Numbered from the stretch's first letter, positions 43,656-52,104 are shown. The stretch: 64,000 nt of DNA from Chitinophagaceae bacterium DXS (GCA_030345135.1 CP128386.1:3373677-3437676); one strand, 5' to 3'. Notes: a model not told the origin generated them from the sequence alone. Numbers and translations: made by a program.

Positions 43656-44396
43656 ATGAAGAACAGATTAATTTTATTGCTTGCTGTATCAGCGATCACA
43701 GCAGGCAGCGCACAGGCCCAGACAACAACGACAACAAGCACCCATGATGCAAATCCTGGTGGTATTTATATCAAGGGCGGCTATAACCTGGCAAACATAT
43801 CTAAATATAACGATGGATCAGTGGACGCAGCAAAAGGATTAAGCACATTTCATGCAGGTGGTGTTGTAGACATCCCAATTGCTCCGGTACTATCGTTGCA
43901 ACCTGGTTTATTATTGACCGGTAAAGGTGCAAAGGCGAATTATTATGTGGATCCCAACAATCATTCAGACAACTATGTCAAATCATCGTTCAACCCTTTA
44001 TATCTAGAATTACCCGTAAACCTTTTGTTGAAATTTCCAATAGGTAATGACGCAAGGATATTTGCCGGTGCAGGTCCTTATGCCGCAATGGGAATAGGCG
44101 GTAAATCAAAGACTGAAGTATCTACCGGAGGCGTAGTAACCAGCACCAGTCATGATATTAAATTTAACAACGATAATCCCCTGACTCCGGAAGAAGAAGG
44201 CGCAAGATATGACAGGCTTAAAAAGTTTGACTTCGGTATAAATGCACTTGCAGGCGTAGAGTTTAACAGATTTCTTGTGGGTGTAAACTATGGTTGGGGA
44301 TTGGAAAAAATTAATTCAACACAAACGAACAACACCCAAAATGGTAATAATAAATACAGAACACTAAGCGTAAGTCTGGGTGTAAGATTGAATTAG
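43656..44396 (+). CDS. Outer-membrane beta-barrel protein (PorT-like fold), second tandem copy
   Basis: 246 aa. Signal peptide (NRLILLLAVSAITAGSAQAQ) and barrel strands aligned with the preceding gene: GGIYIKGGYNLANI, VLSLQPGLLLTGKGAK, NPLYLELPVNLLLKFPI, IFAGAGPYAAMGIGGKS, FGINALAGVEFNRFLVGVNYGWG and TLSVSLGVRLN. The strand order and spacing equal those of 42793-43524, so this is a tandem duplication with divergence. It is 131 nt downstream and ends at a bidirectional terminator. Confidence 0.82.
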   Translation: MKNRLILLLAVSAITAGSAQAQTTTTTSTHDANPGGIYIKGGYNLANISKYNDGSVDAAKGLSTFHAGGVVDIPIAPVLSLQPGLLLTGKGAKANYYVDPNNHSDNYVKSSFNPLYLELPVNLLLKFPIGNDARIFAGAGPYAAMGIGGKSKTEVSTGGVVTSTSHDIKFNNDNPLTPEEEGARYDRLKKFDFGINALAGVEFNRFLVGVNYGWGLEKINSTQTNNTQNGNNKYRTLSVSLGVRLN

Positions 44397-44417
44397 TTTT
44401 TACAAGGTATATTCTAT

Positions 44418-44452
44418 AAAAAGGTCGTCTGTAATCAGCAGATGGCCTTTTG
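44418..44452. terminator. Bidirectional terminator between barrel gene and yihY-like gene
   Basis: AAAAAGGTCGTCTG (44418-44431) pairs with CAGATGGCCTTTT (44439-44451) over 13 bp with G-U pairs. It sits 21 nt after the plus-strand barrel stop and 5 nt beyond the minus-strand YihY stop, with T-tracts usable in both directions. Confidence 0.75.
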
Positions 44453-44456
44453 CGTT

Positions 44457-45419
44457 TTAGCCAGGGAGCGTGTCGCTTTTATCATGCGGTTGGTTCTCCG
44501 TATCGTCCAACGGTTTTTTATTTTCCATCTCTACCTGGTGGATCCATACCGCGTAATCGTTAGGATATATATGCCGACCCGTGAATTGGGCATACGCTCT
44601 GGTGAATGCGGCCCCAATGTATAATATGGTTGCAGAATAATATACCCACAACAGGATAATCACCACAGATCCGGCTGCACCATAAGAACTCGTCACCTTT
44701 GTTCTGCCAAGATAATAGCCGATAACAAACTTACCGATCATGAAAAGAAGTGCGGTAGTAAAAGCCCCCATGCGGACATCCTTCCACTTTATCCTGGCAT
44801 CGGGCAACACCTTGAAAATAACGCCGAATAAAAAGCTGATGATAGCAAAAGTAAGCAGCATATTAATGACATATGTAACATAGAAAGTTCCTTCAGGAAC
44901 CAGCCGCATTATTTGCTTGACCAATGCATCAAGCAACGCGTTAACAACAAGCGATACCATTAAAATAAATCCGAGCGCTACTACCATTGAGAAGCTCAGC
45001 AACCTGTTCACCAACATTTTCACCCAGCCCTTTTTTGGTTTGGCCTTTAAATGCCATATCAGGTTGATGGAATCCTGAATTTCGGCAAACACACCTGTGG
45101 CTGCAAAAATCAATGCGACAATGCCGACTACAGAAGCCCAGGAAATATCCCGTGAAATGGTGGCATTCCTTATCAGTTGCTGAATCTGCAAAGCAGCTTG
45201 CTCTCCAACAAACGATTTTATCTGCACATAAATAGTTCCTTCAATTGCATTTCGCCCGTAGAATATATCGCACAAAGTAATTACCACAATCATCATGGGT
45301 GCAATTGAAAATACAGTGTAGTAGGCAAGAGCCGCACTCATCCGCGCGATCTTGATATCAGCGTAATCACTGATCGTTTGCTTTAAGATTGTTCCGGTAT
45401 TTTTTAAAAACGTTCTCAT
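44457..45419 (-). CDS. YihY/virulence factor BrkB-family membrane protein
   Basis: 320 aa with about six membrane spans. The N-terminal ARMSAALAYYTVFSIAPMMIVVI and the later SYGAAGSVVIILLWVYYSATILYIGAAFTRAYA are the family signature (often annotated in the past as RNase BN or BrkB). Its role is unsettled; a transporter-like function has been proposed for the family. The C-terminal cytoplasmic tail is hydrophilic. It lies 35 nt downstream of the MazG-like gene, possibly in one leftward unit with the haemoglobin gene. Confidence 0.88.
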   Translation of the reverse strand: MRTFLKNTGTILKQTISDYADIKIARMSAALAYYTVFSIAPMMIVVITLCDIFYGRNAIEGTIYVQIKSFVGEQAALQIQQLIRNATISRDISWASVVGIVALIFAATGVFAEIQDSINLIWHLKAKPKKGWVKMLVNRLLSFSMVVALGFILMVSLVVNALLDALVKQIMRLVPEGTFYVTYVINMLLTFAIISFLFGVIFKVLPDARIKWKDVRMGAFTTALLFMIGKFVIGYYLGRTKVTSSYGAAGSVVIILLWVYYSATILYIGAAFTRAYAQFTGRHIYPNDYAVWIHQVEMENKKPLDDTENQPHDKSDTLPG

Positions 45420-45454
45420 ACACGACGTTTTTTACTGACGGTAGATTAGTTTTC

Positions 45455-45784
45455 CTAAGGCTGGAGCTTATCATTATTTAAGTGCCTTTCCTTGTCTCTC
45501 TGTGTTTTCTTATCAAAGTTCTTTTGCAGTGCCTCAGTTAAGTTAACGCCCGTCTGATTGGCAAGACATATCAACACCCATAAAACATCAGCCATCTCAT
45601 CTGAAATTGACTTTCCCTTATCACTTTCTTTGAATGATTGTTCGCCATACGTCCTTACCATTAAGCGGGAAAGTTCACCCACTTCTTCCATCAGAATACC
45701 AAGATTGGTTAACTCATTAAAGTATCTGACACCAACTGTTTTTATCCATTCATCAATTTGTTGCTGTGCTTGTTCTATAGTCAT
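45455..45784 (-). CDS. MazG-like nucleotide pyrophosphohydrolase
   Basis: 109 aa, one MazG/all-alpha NTP pyrophosphatase domain. The metal-binding pattern is visible as LMEEVGELSRLM (ExxE) and DEMADVLWVLICLA (ExxD). Such small enzymes hydrolyse non-canonical or excess nucleoside triphosphates to the monophosphate and pyrophosphate. It starts 5 nt after the truncated haemoglobin stop, so co-transcription and possibly translational coupling are likely. Confidence 0.85.
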   Translation of the reverse strand: MTIEQAQQQIDEWIKTVGVRYFNELTNLGILMEEVGELSRLMVRTYGEQSFKESDKGKSISDEMADVLWVLICLANQTGVNLTEALQKNFDKKTQRDKERHLNNDKLQP

Positions 45785-45789
45785 ACATT

Positions 45790-46176
45790 TTATTTTGAAA
45801 TTCCCCCATAAACTAGTTTTACTTTCATGATCATAGCGATAGACATCGCCCGTTGCTTAATTCTTTCTGCATTATCTCCTTCAAATAAATCGTCAACCTT
45901 TTCACCGAACACCATAACCCATCTGTCAAAATGCTCAGATTTAAATGGAGAAAGATGATGTATATGTTTGTGCACCGCCATCGGATTGCCGGAATAATTG
46001 TTTGTACCAAACAACACGTTCTCCCAGAAATCAACAATAACAGGCAAATGCACGACAAGGTCCAGCTGAATTACCTCATTAAAGTAATGACCGATCAATT
46101 CATCCTTCATCACATGATCATAAAACACGTGCATCAATTTGTTCAAATCTTTTCTATCAACTATATCATGTTTCAT
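45790..46176 (-). CDS. Group III truncated haemoglobin
   Basis: 128 aa. The block VDFWENVLFGTNNYSGNPMAVHKHIHHL followed by EHFDRWVMVFGEKVDDLF matches group III (P-type) truncated globins, including the proximal-His region and conserved Trp/Phe residues. Group III globins are thought to bind oxygen, NO or peroxide; no reductase neighbour is present. It is the first gene of a tight leftward pair with the MazG-like gene. Confidence 0.88.
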   Translation of the reverse strand: MKHDIVDRKDLNKLMHVFYDHVMKDELIGHYFNEVIQLDLVVHLPVIVDFWENVLFGTNNYSGNPMAVHKHIHHLSPFKSEHFDRWVMVFGEKVDDLFEGDNAERIKQRAMSIAMIMKVKLVYGGISK

Positions 46177-46189
46177 TACAACCGTTTTA

Positions 46190-46406
46190 AGTACGAGTTA
46201 CGAAGTACGAAGTACTTTGTTCGAAAAGGTAAATTGCACTCAGTCTTCACTCATCTCAAGTACGAATTACGAAGTACTAAGTACCTTGTCCGAAAATGTC
46301 GATTCCTTCGCTCTTCCCTCTTCTAAAGCAATCCCAACATCTTACTATCTTACTGTCTTACTGTCTTACGATCTTACTGTCTTACGATCTTACACGTCTT
46401 ACACGT
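46190..46406. repeat. TACGAAG array and stop-anchored GTAAGAC array (minus strand) after dtd
   Basis: GTACGAGTTACGAAGTACG words (46189-46213 and 46259-46284, with the block TCAAGTACGA-TTACGAAGTAC repeated after about 70 nt) are followed by CTTACTATCTTACTGTC words (46339-46406). On the minus strand these read as GTAAGAC/GTAAGATA beginning in the dtd TAG stop (46407-46409), the same vocabulary as the trehalase 3' end about 41 kb away. Confidence 0.8.
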
Positions 46407-46859
46407 CTACTCTTTGTTCTTCGTATCAATAACAATCGTAACCGGTCCATCGTTCAATAAGGCTACTTTCATGTCTGCGCCAAAAATGCCCGTTTGAATT
46501 TCTTTTCCAAGATCAATACCCATCCGTTGAATCATCTTCTCATACATTGGAATAGCAATATCAGGTTTGCTTGCCTTTATGTACGAAGGTCTGTTTCCCT
46601 TTTTAGTAGCAGCATGTAAAGTAAACTGACTCACCAGTAAAATATCACCGTTTACCTCTTTAATACTTAAGTTCATTACACCCTGCTCATCATTAAAAAT
46701 ACGAAGGTTCACAATTTTATTGCTGAGCCATTCCAGGTCTTCGGAAGTATCTGCATCTTCAATTCCTATCAACACTAAAAGCCCGGCTTTGACAGCTCCG
46801 GTAATTTCTCCATCAACCATAACACTTGCTTCACTTACCCTTTGAATAACAGCTCTCAT
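46407..46859 (-). CDS. dtd: D-aminoacyl-tRNA deacylase
   Basis: 150 aa from the ATG at 46859-46857, giving the canonical MRAVIQRVSEASVMVDGE N-terminus; an upstream in-frame ATG at 46889 would add ten unusual residues. The active-site motifs LLVSQFTLHA (SQFTL) and LLNDGPVTIVID (NxGPVT) are intact. It removes D-amino acids from mis-charged tRNAs in the cytoplasm. Divergent from arfB by about 50 nt. The stop codon is the first part of a GTAAGAC-word array. Confidence 0.93.
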   Translation of the reverse strand: MRAVIQRVSEASVMVDGEITGAVKAGLLVLIGIEDADTSEDLEWLSNKIVNLRIFNDEQGVMNLSIKEVNGDILLVSQFTLHAATKKGNRPSYIKASKPDIAIPMYEKMIQRMGIDLGKEIQTGIFGADMKVALLNDGPVTIVIDTKNKE

Positions 46860-46912
46860 ATCTTTTCCTAATTTTACATAAAGACTCAAATTTCAGTTTT
46901 ATACAGCATAAG

Positions 46913-47329
46913 ATGAAAATTAATATCACGCGGGAGATTGTTTTTTCAACGGCGAGAAGCGGTGGAAAAGGTGGCCAGAATGTAAACAAGGTAGAAACAA
47001 TGGTTGAAGGCAGATGGAACGTTGCGGAATCAACTATCGCTACCGAAGATCAAAAGAAGATGATCAGCGAAAAACTGTCAGGAAAAATAACGGATGATGG
47101 CTTTCTGCTGGTAAAATCACAATCAGAAAGAACTCAGTTGGGCAATAAAGACCAGGTGATAAAAAAGATGCATCAATTGATTGAACAGGCTTTGCATAAA
47201 AAGAAAGCAAGACTGGCAACAAAGCCGACAAAAGCTTCGCAGGAAAAAAGGATCAGGAGTAAGAAGCAGCAGTCGGAGATAAAATTGGGAAGAAGGAGAC
47301 CAAACCGTAACCAGGATTCATGGGATTAG
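46913..47329 (+). CDS. arfB: Peptidyl-tRNA hydrolase ArfB (ribosome rescue)
   Basis: 138 aa. The catalytic GGQ loop is in ARSGGKGGQNVNKVET, followed by LVKSQSERTQLGNKDQVIKKM and a basic C-terminal tail (KKARLATKPTKASQEKR, KKQQSEIKLGRRRPN) that in ArfB/YaeJ enters the ribosomal mRNA channel. It frees ribosomes stalled on truncated mRNA. The final Trp-Asp-stop (TGGGATTAG) already belongs to the GGGATTA array shared with the convergent aminopeptidase. Confidence 0.93.
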   Translation: MKINITREIVFSTARSGGKGGQNVNKVETMVEGRWNVAESTIATEDQKKMISEKLSGKITDDGFLLVKSQSERTQLGNKDQVIKKMHQLIEQALHKKKARLATKPTKASQEKRIRSKKQQSEIKLGRRRPNRNQDSWD

Positions 47330-47456
47330 TGGATTTACGGGATTAACTACTCGATCTTTAAACCAAATAATGTCTTTACAGATTACATCGAAAAGAAGTG
47401 AATCACGATGTTTAGATGATTTAGAATCCAATAAATCCCGCAAATCTATTAATCCC
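47324..47456. repeat. Shared GGGATTA / TAATCCC inverted array between convergent arfB and aminopeptidase
   Basis: TGGGATTAGTGGATTTACGG, which includes the arfB stop, opens the region; AATAAATCCCGCAAATC and TTAATCCCGG, which include the aminopeptidase stop on the other strand, close it. Both proteins end in Asp-stop encoded by the same word, GGGATTA. Confidence 0.8.
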
Positions 47457-49029
47457 GGTTAAGCGTGGCGTGATATAACAACTTAACATCCGGATCCAGC
47501 ACGATAGCTTGCGGAGCTTTATCAACTATAACCTCTTTTGATGTGTTGCGTTCGCTTATATCATATACAACCTTTTTATCTCCTACCTGAATTTCCAGAG
47601 GAAACTTAAATGGAATTGCCTGTGATTGCACAATGTTTATAGACACCGCTTTTTTAGCCGTATCATAATTCCATTTTACCTGCAATTCTGGTTGACCGGT
47701 TGTATATAGCCATTGCTCAAAAAAATCGTTCAGGTTTTGTCCGCTTACCTTTTCAAAGATTTTTTGAAGGTCTTCTGTTGTAGCATTTTTACCCGAATAA
47801 GTAGCATAATATTTTCTGATGCTTTGCCAGAACAAAGAATCACCCAGTTTATTTCTTAACATGTGCAATATCCATCCGCCTTTTTGATAGCTGTTGGCAT
47901 TCAGTAAATTCATCGGCGCCTTGCTGCCGGTTGTATCAACAACAGGTGTAAATTTCTTCTTGCTTAATTTGATAACATCGGCTCTGTCTGCTATCATTCT
48001 TTTCTTCAGGCTGTCTGTCCCATAATTATCTTCCAGATATAAGTGCGTCATATAAGTGGCAAAGCCCTCGCTAAGCCAAAGATGTGGCCAGTCCGTTTCA
48101 GAAGCCGCATCACCAAACCATTGGTGCGCTATTTCGTGCGCGAGCAAGGACTCAATTCCCTTGTCTCCTACTGAGTTTTCAAAATAAAAAATAGTCCCGG
48201 CGTTTTCTACACCACCAAATATTGTTTTGGACTGAATGTTTGCCAGCTTTTTGTACTCATAAGGACCAACGCGTTTTATATACCAGGGCAGTATTTTTTG
48301 CGCGAGTGAATAGTCCTTGAAACCTCGCTCCTTTTGTTGTGGGTACACCCAGCTATATACCGGAATACACTCAACATTGCCAACATAATTAACAGCAAAG
48401 TCGGCAATACCCAGTGCATATATCTTTGTTGATATCGCTATATCTTCTTTCCAATGCGTCAGTTTTAAATGATCAGGGAGATTGGTTTCTTCTACCTGTA
48501 ATCCACTTGCTACCACCTGGTAGTGATCAGGAGCTGTCACGATAAACTCAACCGATGATTTATCTGAAGGATAATCATTACATGGAATCCAGTTATGGGC
48601 GCGATTGGGCCAGTTGTCGGAGAAAAAAGTGCGCTTCCCGAATTTGTTTGTACTGATGATCAAACCATCAGCCGGAACACCTTCATATGCGATGTTAATA
48701 ACATATTGTTCATTGTCACGGACAGGCATGTTTAACACAACATGATCGCTATCCTGCATAAACTGGACCGGCTGATTGTTTCTCGTAACACCACTAACCA
48801 GCATTCCTTTCCCCGAAGCATCCTTTTTTACCAGGTTAAGCATAACGGTTGTCGCATTTGCGCGGCTTACAAAAGTTATCAGAGCCTTTCCTTTAACTAA
48901 GTTATTACTGTCGCTGACGGCAAGGTTGTATTGATAATGTTGTACATCAATCAATGAAAATGGTATTTGCGCATAAGAAATAAAACAGGTAACAGCTAAA
49001 AACAGAGAAAGTAGTACGCGTTTCTTCAT
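47449..49029 (-). CDS. M1-family zinc aminopeptidase, exported
   Basis: 526 aa from the ATG at 49029-49027; an upstream in-frame start at 49077 would put 16 residues before the signal peptide. Signal peptide KKRVLLSLFLAVTCFISYAQ. The substrate-binding GGVENAG motif (variant of GxMEN) and zinc site HEIAHQWFGD (His298, Glu299, His302) with the third ligand in LWLSEGFATYM are intact. It trims N-terminal residues from peptides in the periplasm. The start is preceded by a TTACTTTG -7-like element at 5 nt. It converges with arfB and shares its array. Confidence 0.93.
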   Translation of the reverse strand: MKKRVLLSLFLAVTCFISYAQIPFSLIDVQHYQYNLAVSDSNNLVKGKALITFVSRANATTVMLNLVKKDASGKGMLVSGVTRNNQPVQFMQDSDHVVLNMPVRDNEQYVINIAYEGVPADGLIISTNKFGKRTFFSDNWPNRAHNWIPCNDYPSDKSSVEFIVTAPDHYQVVASGLQVEETNLPDHLKLTHWKEDIAISTKIYALGIADFAVNYVGNVECIPVYSWVYPQQKERGFKDYSLAQKILPWYIKRVGPYEYKKLANIQSKTIFGGVENAGTIFYFENSVGDKGIESLLAHEIAHQWFGDAASETDWPHLWLSEGFATYMTHLYLEDNYGTDSLKKRMIADRADVIKLSKKKFTPVVDTTGSKAPMNLLNANSYQKGGWILHMLRNKLGDSLFWQSIRKYYATYSGKNATTEDLQKIFEKVSGQNLNDFFEQWLYTTGQPELQVKWNYDTAKKAVSINIVQSQAIPFKFPLEIQVGDKKVVYDISERNTSKEVIVDKAPQAIVLDPDVKLLYHATLNRD

Positions 49030-49034
49030 AAGGG

Positions 49035-49042
49035 CAAAGTAA
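49035..49042 (-). promoter_or_regulatory. -7-like element of the M1 aminopeptidase
   Basis: Minus-strand TTACTTTG (one mismatch to TAnnTTTG) sits 5 nt before the ATG at 49029, repeating the leaderless layout of other genes here. Confidence 0.4.
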
Positions 49043-49072
49043 AGAAATTTCGGTTGGGTTTTACGCGGCGCG

Positions 49073-49289
49073 CGCAAAGGAGCAGCGGCACAGTGACATA
49101 ATGATATCTGTACGAGAAATTTCTTGCTTTCGCCCTTCCGGCTTGATCCATATTCGCTATTTTAATCATAGGGCGTCGGCCCATGCTAAGGCTTCAAGTT
49201 CTTCAGCCTTGGACTTACAGAGCTAAGCGTCGAAGATTTTCGTGCCCCTTTGTGCTCCTTTGCGCCTTTTTGTCTTTGTGGCAAAGAAA
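49073..49289. repeat. 10-nt CAAAGGAGCA-type array and distant inverted copy downstream of the MutS-like gene
   Basis: After the MutS-like stop (minus strand) come about four 10-nt words: GCCACAAAGA, CAAAAAGGCG, CAAAGGAGCA, CAAAGGGGCA. The 12-mer GCGCAAAGGAGC at 49073-49084 is an exact reverse complement of GCTCCTTTGCGC at 49253-49264, giving an inverted pair around ~170 nt. The word length differs from the usual 7-8 nt. Confidence 0.6.
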
Positions 49290-50606
49290 TCATAGCTTTT
49301 CCAGCATATTTACAACGCCTTCACGCTTTAAGATCAGGTAACCAAGCCGGTCGTTACTAATACCTTCTTTCAGATGATAACTAAATACGAGCTGATCATC
49401 ATTGACCTCCGTTTCAAAATAGCGAAATATAATATTTGGGTATTGCTTCAATGAATCGCCGATTTCATAAAGATGTGTTGAAAGAATAAACTGCGCATTT
49501 TTCATTTTTCGCAGTCCTTCTATTACTGTAGTGCTGCACTTCATCGCATCCTGAACGTTTGTTCCTTTAAATAATTCATCAATCAGGATGAGCCATTTTT
49601 TGCCATCGCTTATTTTGTCGATTGTTTTTCTGATTCGCTGCACTTCGTTAAAGAAAAAGCTTTCCCCTTTTATAATATTGTCCTCCACCTGTATATTGCT
49701 CAGCAAGCCATCAAAAAGTGACAGCTTCATATAATTTGCGGGAACGCCCATGCCCAGATGCGCCAGAAAAACACTTACCCCTACGGCTTTAATGAAAGTA
49801 CTTTTCCCTGCCATGTTTGCCCCTGTTAAAAACAGGAAATTCTGTTCCGGGGATAATGCGATATCATACGCAACCGGCGTTGAAAGTAACGGATGATACA
49901 ATTCTTTCACCTCAAAAGCGGGTTGAGCACTTTCTATAAATTCAGGAAATGCTAATTGGTACTGCATATGTGCCGTCGCCATACTGTAATAGGCATCCAA
50001 TTGAGAATACAGGTCCACAAGATCCAGCATTTCATGCCGGAAATGTCTTTTAACAAACTGGCCGAAATGAAGCACGTCTGCAATGCTCAGCTTTTTATCC
50101 GCCGGCCATTCAGCCATTTTTACTGCAACAGGCTTACCAAGGAGAAGCTCTATCTTCTGTAACATAGTTACCAACGGTTTTGGATTGTCGTTGGCCTTTA
50201 ACAATGTTACAAGCTGATGCATCGTTCTTACAAAGTCAAGGAAGTGTTTTACTGAATAGCGGATCAGCGAATAGTCAGGACCGTTAGATAACTTATATAA
50301 CGCAGCTGTAACAGCATTTGCATTAACGGGAATATCGGCAACCTGGTTTTCAAAGAATTTCTCAACGACCATTATAGTGCCGTTAGTGATTCCTTCGGGC
50401 CATTGTTTATGGCAGGCAATGATGCGCTTTATTATGCGTTGTGTGTCATTGATGTCTGTAAGTGTATCCAGCGGAGTGCTGAATAAAGACCTCAGCCAAT
50501 CCTTCCCTCCTATTGTTCGCGCAAAATTAAAATGATGAAAAACAGAAAGTTCTTCATCACGCTGAAAAATGGAAAGGTCGTTGATGGTTGTTTTATCTGC
50601 CTGCAT
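49290..50606 (-). CDS. MutS-related ATPase without mismatch-recognition domain
   Basis: 438 aa. The MutS core/lever-like helices (about residues 1-240) and the ATPase domain are present: Walker A GANMAGKSTF (about 259-268), DNIIKGESFFFNEVQRIRKT, Walker B LILIDELFKGTN and STHLYEIGDSL. The N-terminal mismatch-binding and connector domains of true MutS are missing, as in the short MutS-like proteins common in Bacteroidota. The substrate is unknown. It lies downstream of pyrC on the same strand. Confidence 0.88.
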   Translation of the reverse strand: MQADKTTINDLSIFQRDEELSVFHHFNFARTIGGKDWLRSLFSTPLDTLTDINDTQRIIKRIIACHKQWPEGITNGTIMVVEKFFENQVADIPVNANAVTAALYKLSNGPDYSLIRYSVKHFLDFVRTMHQLVTLLKANDNPKPLVTMLQKIELLLGKPVAVKMAEWPADKKLSIADVLHFGQFVKRHFRHEMLDLVDLYSQLDAYYSMATAHMQYQLAFPEFIESAQPAFEVKELYHPLLSTPVAYDIALSPEQNFLFLTGANMAGKSTFIKAVGVSVFLAHLGMGVPANYMKLSLFDGLLSNIQVEDNIIKGESFFFNEVQRIRKTIDKISDGKKWLILIDELFKGTNVQDAMKCSTTVIEGLRKMKNAQFILSTHLYEIGDSLKQYPNIIFRYFETEVNDDQLVFSYHLKEGISNDRLGYLILKREGVVNMLEKL

Positions 50607-50743
50607 ATATGGCCCGTTTGATTAATGTAATGTCCGCTCTCCCGCTCCACACAAAATTCAACGCTTAAAACAGCACGAGGAAATACGGTCAAAACAAAAC
50701 TGAATTTACTGTATTTCCTCTCAATGATCCGGGTCCACCCCGT

Positions 50744-52081
50744 CTATCTGTCAAATTTTAATCGTTGTCCTTTCTTAGATTCATCAAACACGCCATTTCC
50801 ATAAACCAAATGGCCATTTACAAAAGTATTTGTTACAGATGCCGGAAATGTAAAGCCCTCGAGTGGGCTCCATCCGCATTTGTAAAGTAAATTTTCTTTA
50901 GAAACGGTGAAAGGCTTGTTCATATCTACCATAACCAAATCTGCAAAATAACCTTCACGTATAAAGCCCCTGTTTTTAATTTGGAAACATCTTGCCACTG
51001 CGTGACTCATTTTTTCGGCTACCTTCTCAATAGAGATCTTACCCTCCTTCACATAATGCAGCATCAGTAACAGCGAATGCTGAACCAATGGAAGGCCAGC
51101 ATGCGCTTTCTCATACGGCTCGTCTTTTTCTGCCCAGGTGTGAGGCGCGTGATCTGTAGCAATAACATCCAGCCTGTCATCCAACAATGCATTCCATAAT
51201 GCAGGCTTATGATGTGCATCTTTTATCGCAGGATTGCATTTAATCTGGTTGCCAAGTCTCGCGTAATCATCTGCTGTAAAGTGTAAGTGGTGCACACATA
51301 CCTCAGCCGTAATCCTTTTATCCTCCAATGGAATCATGTTAGTGAATAGCTGAAGTTCTTTTTCTGTGGATATATGCAAAATGTGCAGGCGTGTGCCGTA
51401 TTTTTTTGCGAATTGAATCGCTTTAAGAGAAGATTCAAAACAGGCTTCTTCATTACGGATGATCGGGTGATCAGCAGGCTCTAAAACAGCTTTCTCACTT
51501 TTGAGTTTTGCAAGATTGGCTTTAATAATAGGTTCCTCTTCACAATGTGTGGCAATCAGCAATTCAACGCCACCAAACACTTTATCTAACATCAGCGGAC
51601 TATCCACCAACAAATTGCCAGTTGATGAACCCATGAACATTTTTACACCGCACACATCATTTTTCTTGTCATTCGTCCTCAATACTTCATCAATATTATC
51701 ATTTGACGTTCCCATGTAAAAGGAATAGTTGGCCAGGGAAGTTTGTGAAGCTATATTGTATTTTTCTTCGAGTAATTCATGCGTAAAAGTGGGCGGAACA
51801 GTGTTAGGCATTTCCATAAAACTGGTAACACCGCCTGCTACAGCAGCTTTCGCTTCTGTATAAATATTGGCTTTATGAGTTAATCCCGGTTCGCGGAAAT
51901 GCACCTGGTCATCAATGGCACCAGGCATCAGGTATTGGCCTTCACCATCTATCTCCCGCAATTTTTCCACATTTTCTATGATTGGCGCGATCTTTTCAAT
52001 TATTCCATTCTTTATACAAACATCACCATGAATAATTTTACCTTCGCCGACAATATTAATGTTCTTAATTATATAACTCAT
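50744..52081 (-). CDS. pyrC: Dihydroorotase (class I type)
   Basis: 445 aa. An amidohydrolase TIM barrel with PGAIDDQVHFREPGLTHKA (residues 53-71), ATHCEEEP, RLHILHIST, HHLHFTADDYARLGN, IATDHAPHTWAEKD and the late EGFTFPASVTNTFVNG. It cyclises N-carbamoyl-aspartate in pyrimidine synthesis. The usual DxHxH start of the metal site reads D-D-Q-V-H, so the first His is Gln; the remaining histidines and the Asp in ATDHAP are intact. From memory, this Gln form is recurrent in Bacteroidota dihydroorotases. Only 23 bp separate it from the divergent gene at 52105. Confidence 0.88.
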   Translation of the reverse strand: MSYIIKNINIVGEGKIIHGDVCIKNGIIEKIAPIIENVEKLREIDGEGQYLMPGAIDDQVHFREPGLTHKANIYTEAKAAVAGGVTSFMEMPNTVPPTFTHELLEEKYNIASQTSLANYSFYMGTSNDNIDEVLRTNDKKNDVCGVKMFMGSSTGNLLVDSPLMLDKVFGGVELLIATHCEEEPIIKANLAKLKSEKAVLEPADHPIIRNEEACFESSLKAIQFAKKYGTRLHILHISTEKELQLFTNMIPLEDKRITAEVCVHHLHFTADDYARLGNQIKCNPAIKDAHHKPALWNALLDDRLDVIATDHAPHTWAEKDEPYEKAHAGLPLVQHSLLLMLHYVKEGKISIEKVAEKMSHAVARCFQIKNRGFIREGYFADLVMVDMNKPFTVSKENLLYKCGWSPLEGFTFPASVTNTFVNGHLVYGNGVFDESKKGQRLKFDR

Positions 52082-52104
52082 ATTAATCCTTATTATAGTA
52101 ATTT

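Noticed and set aside
46860-46889. Upstream in-frame ATG for dtd
   Set aside because: The chosen start yields the invariant MRAVIQRV N-terminus.
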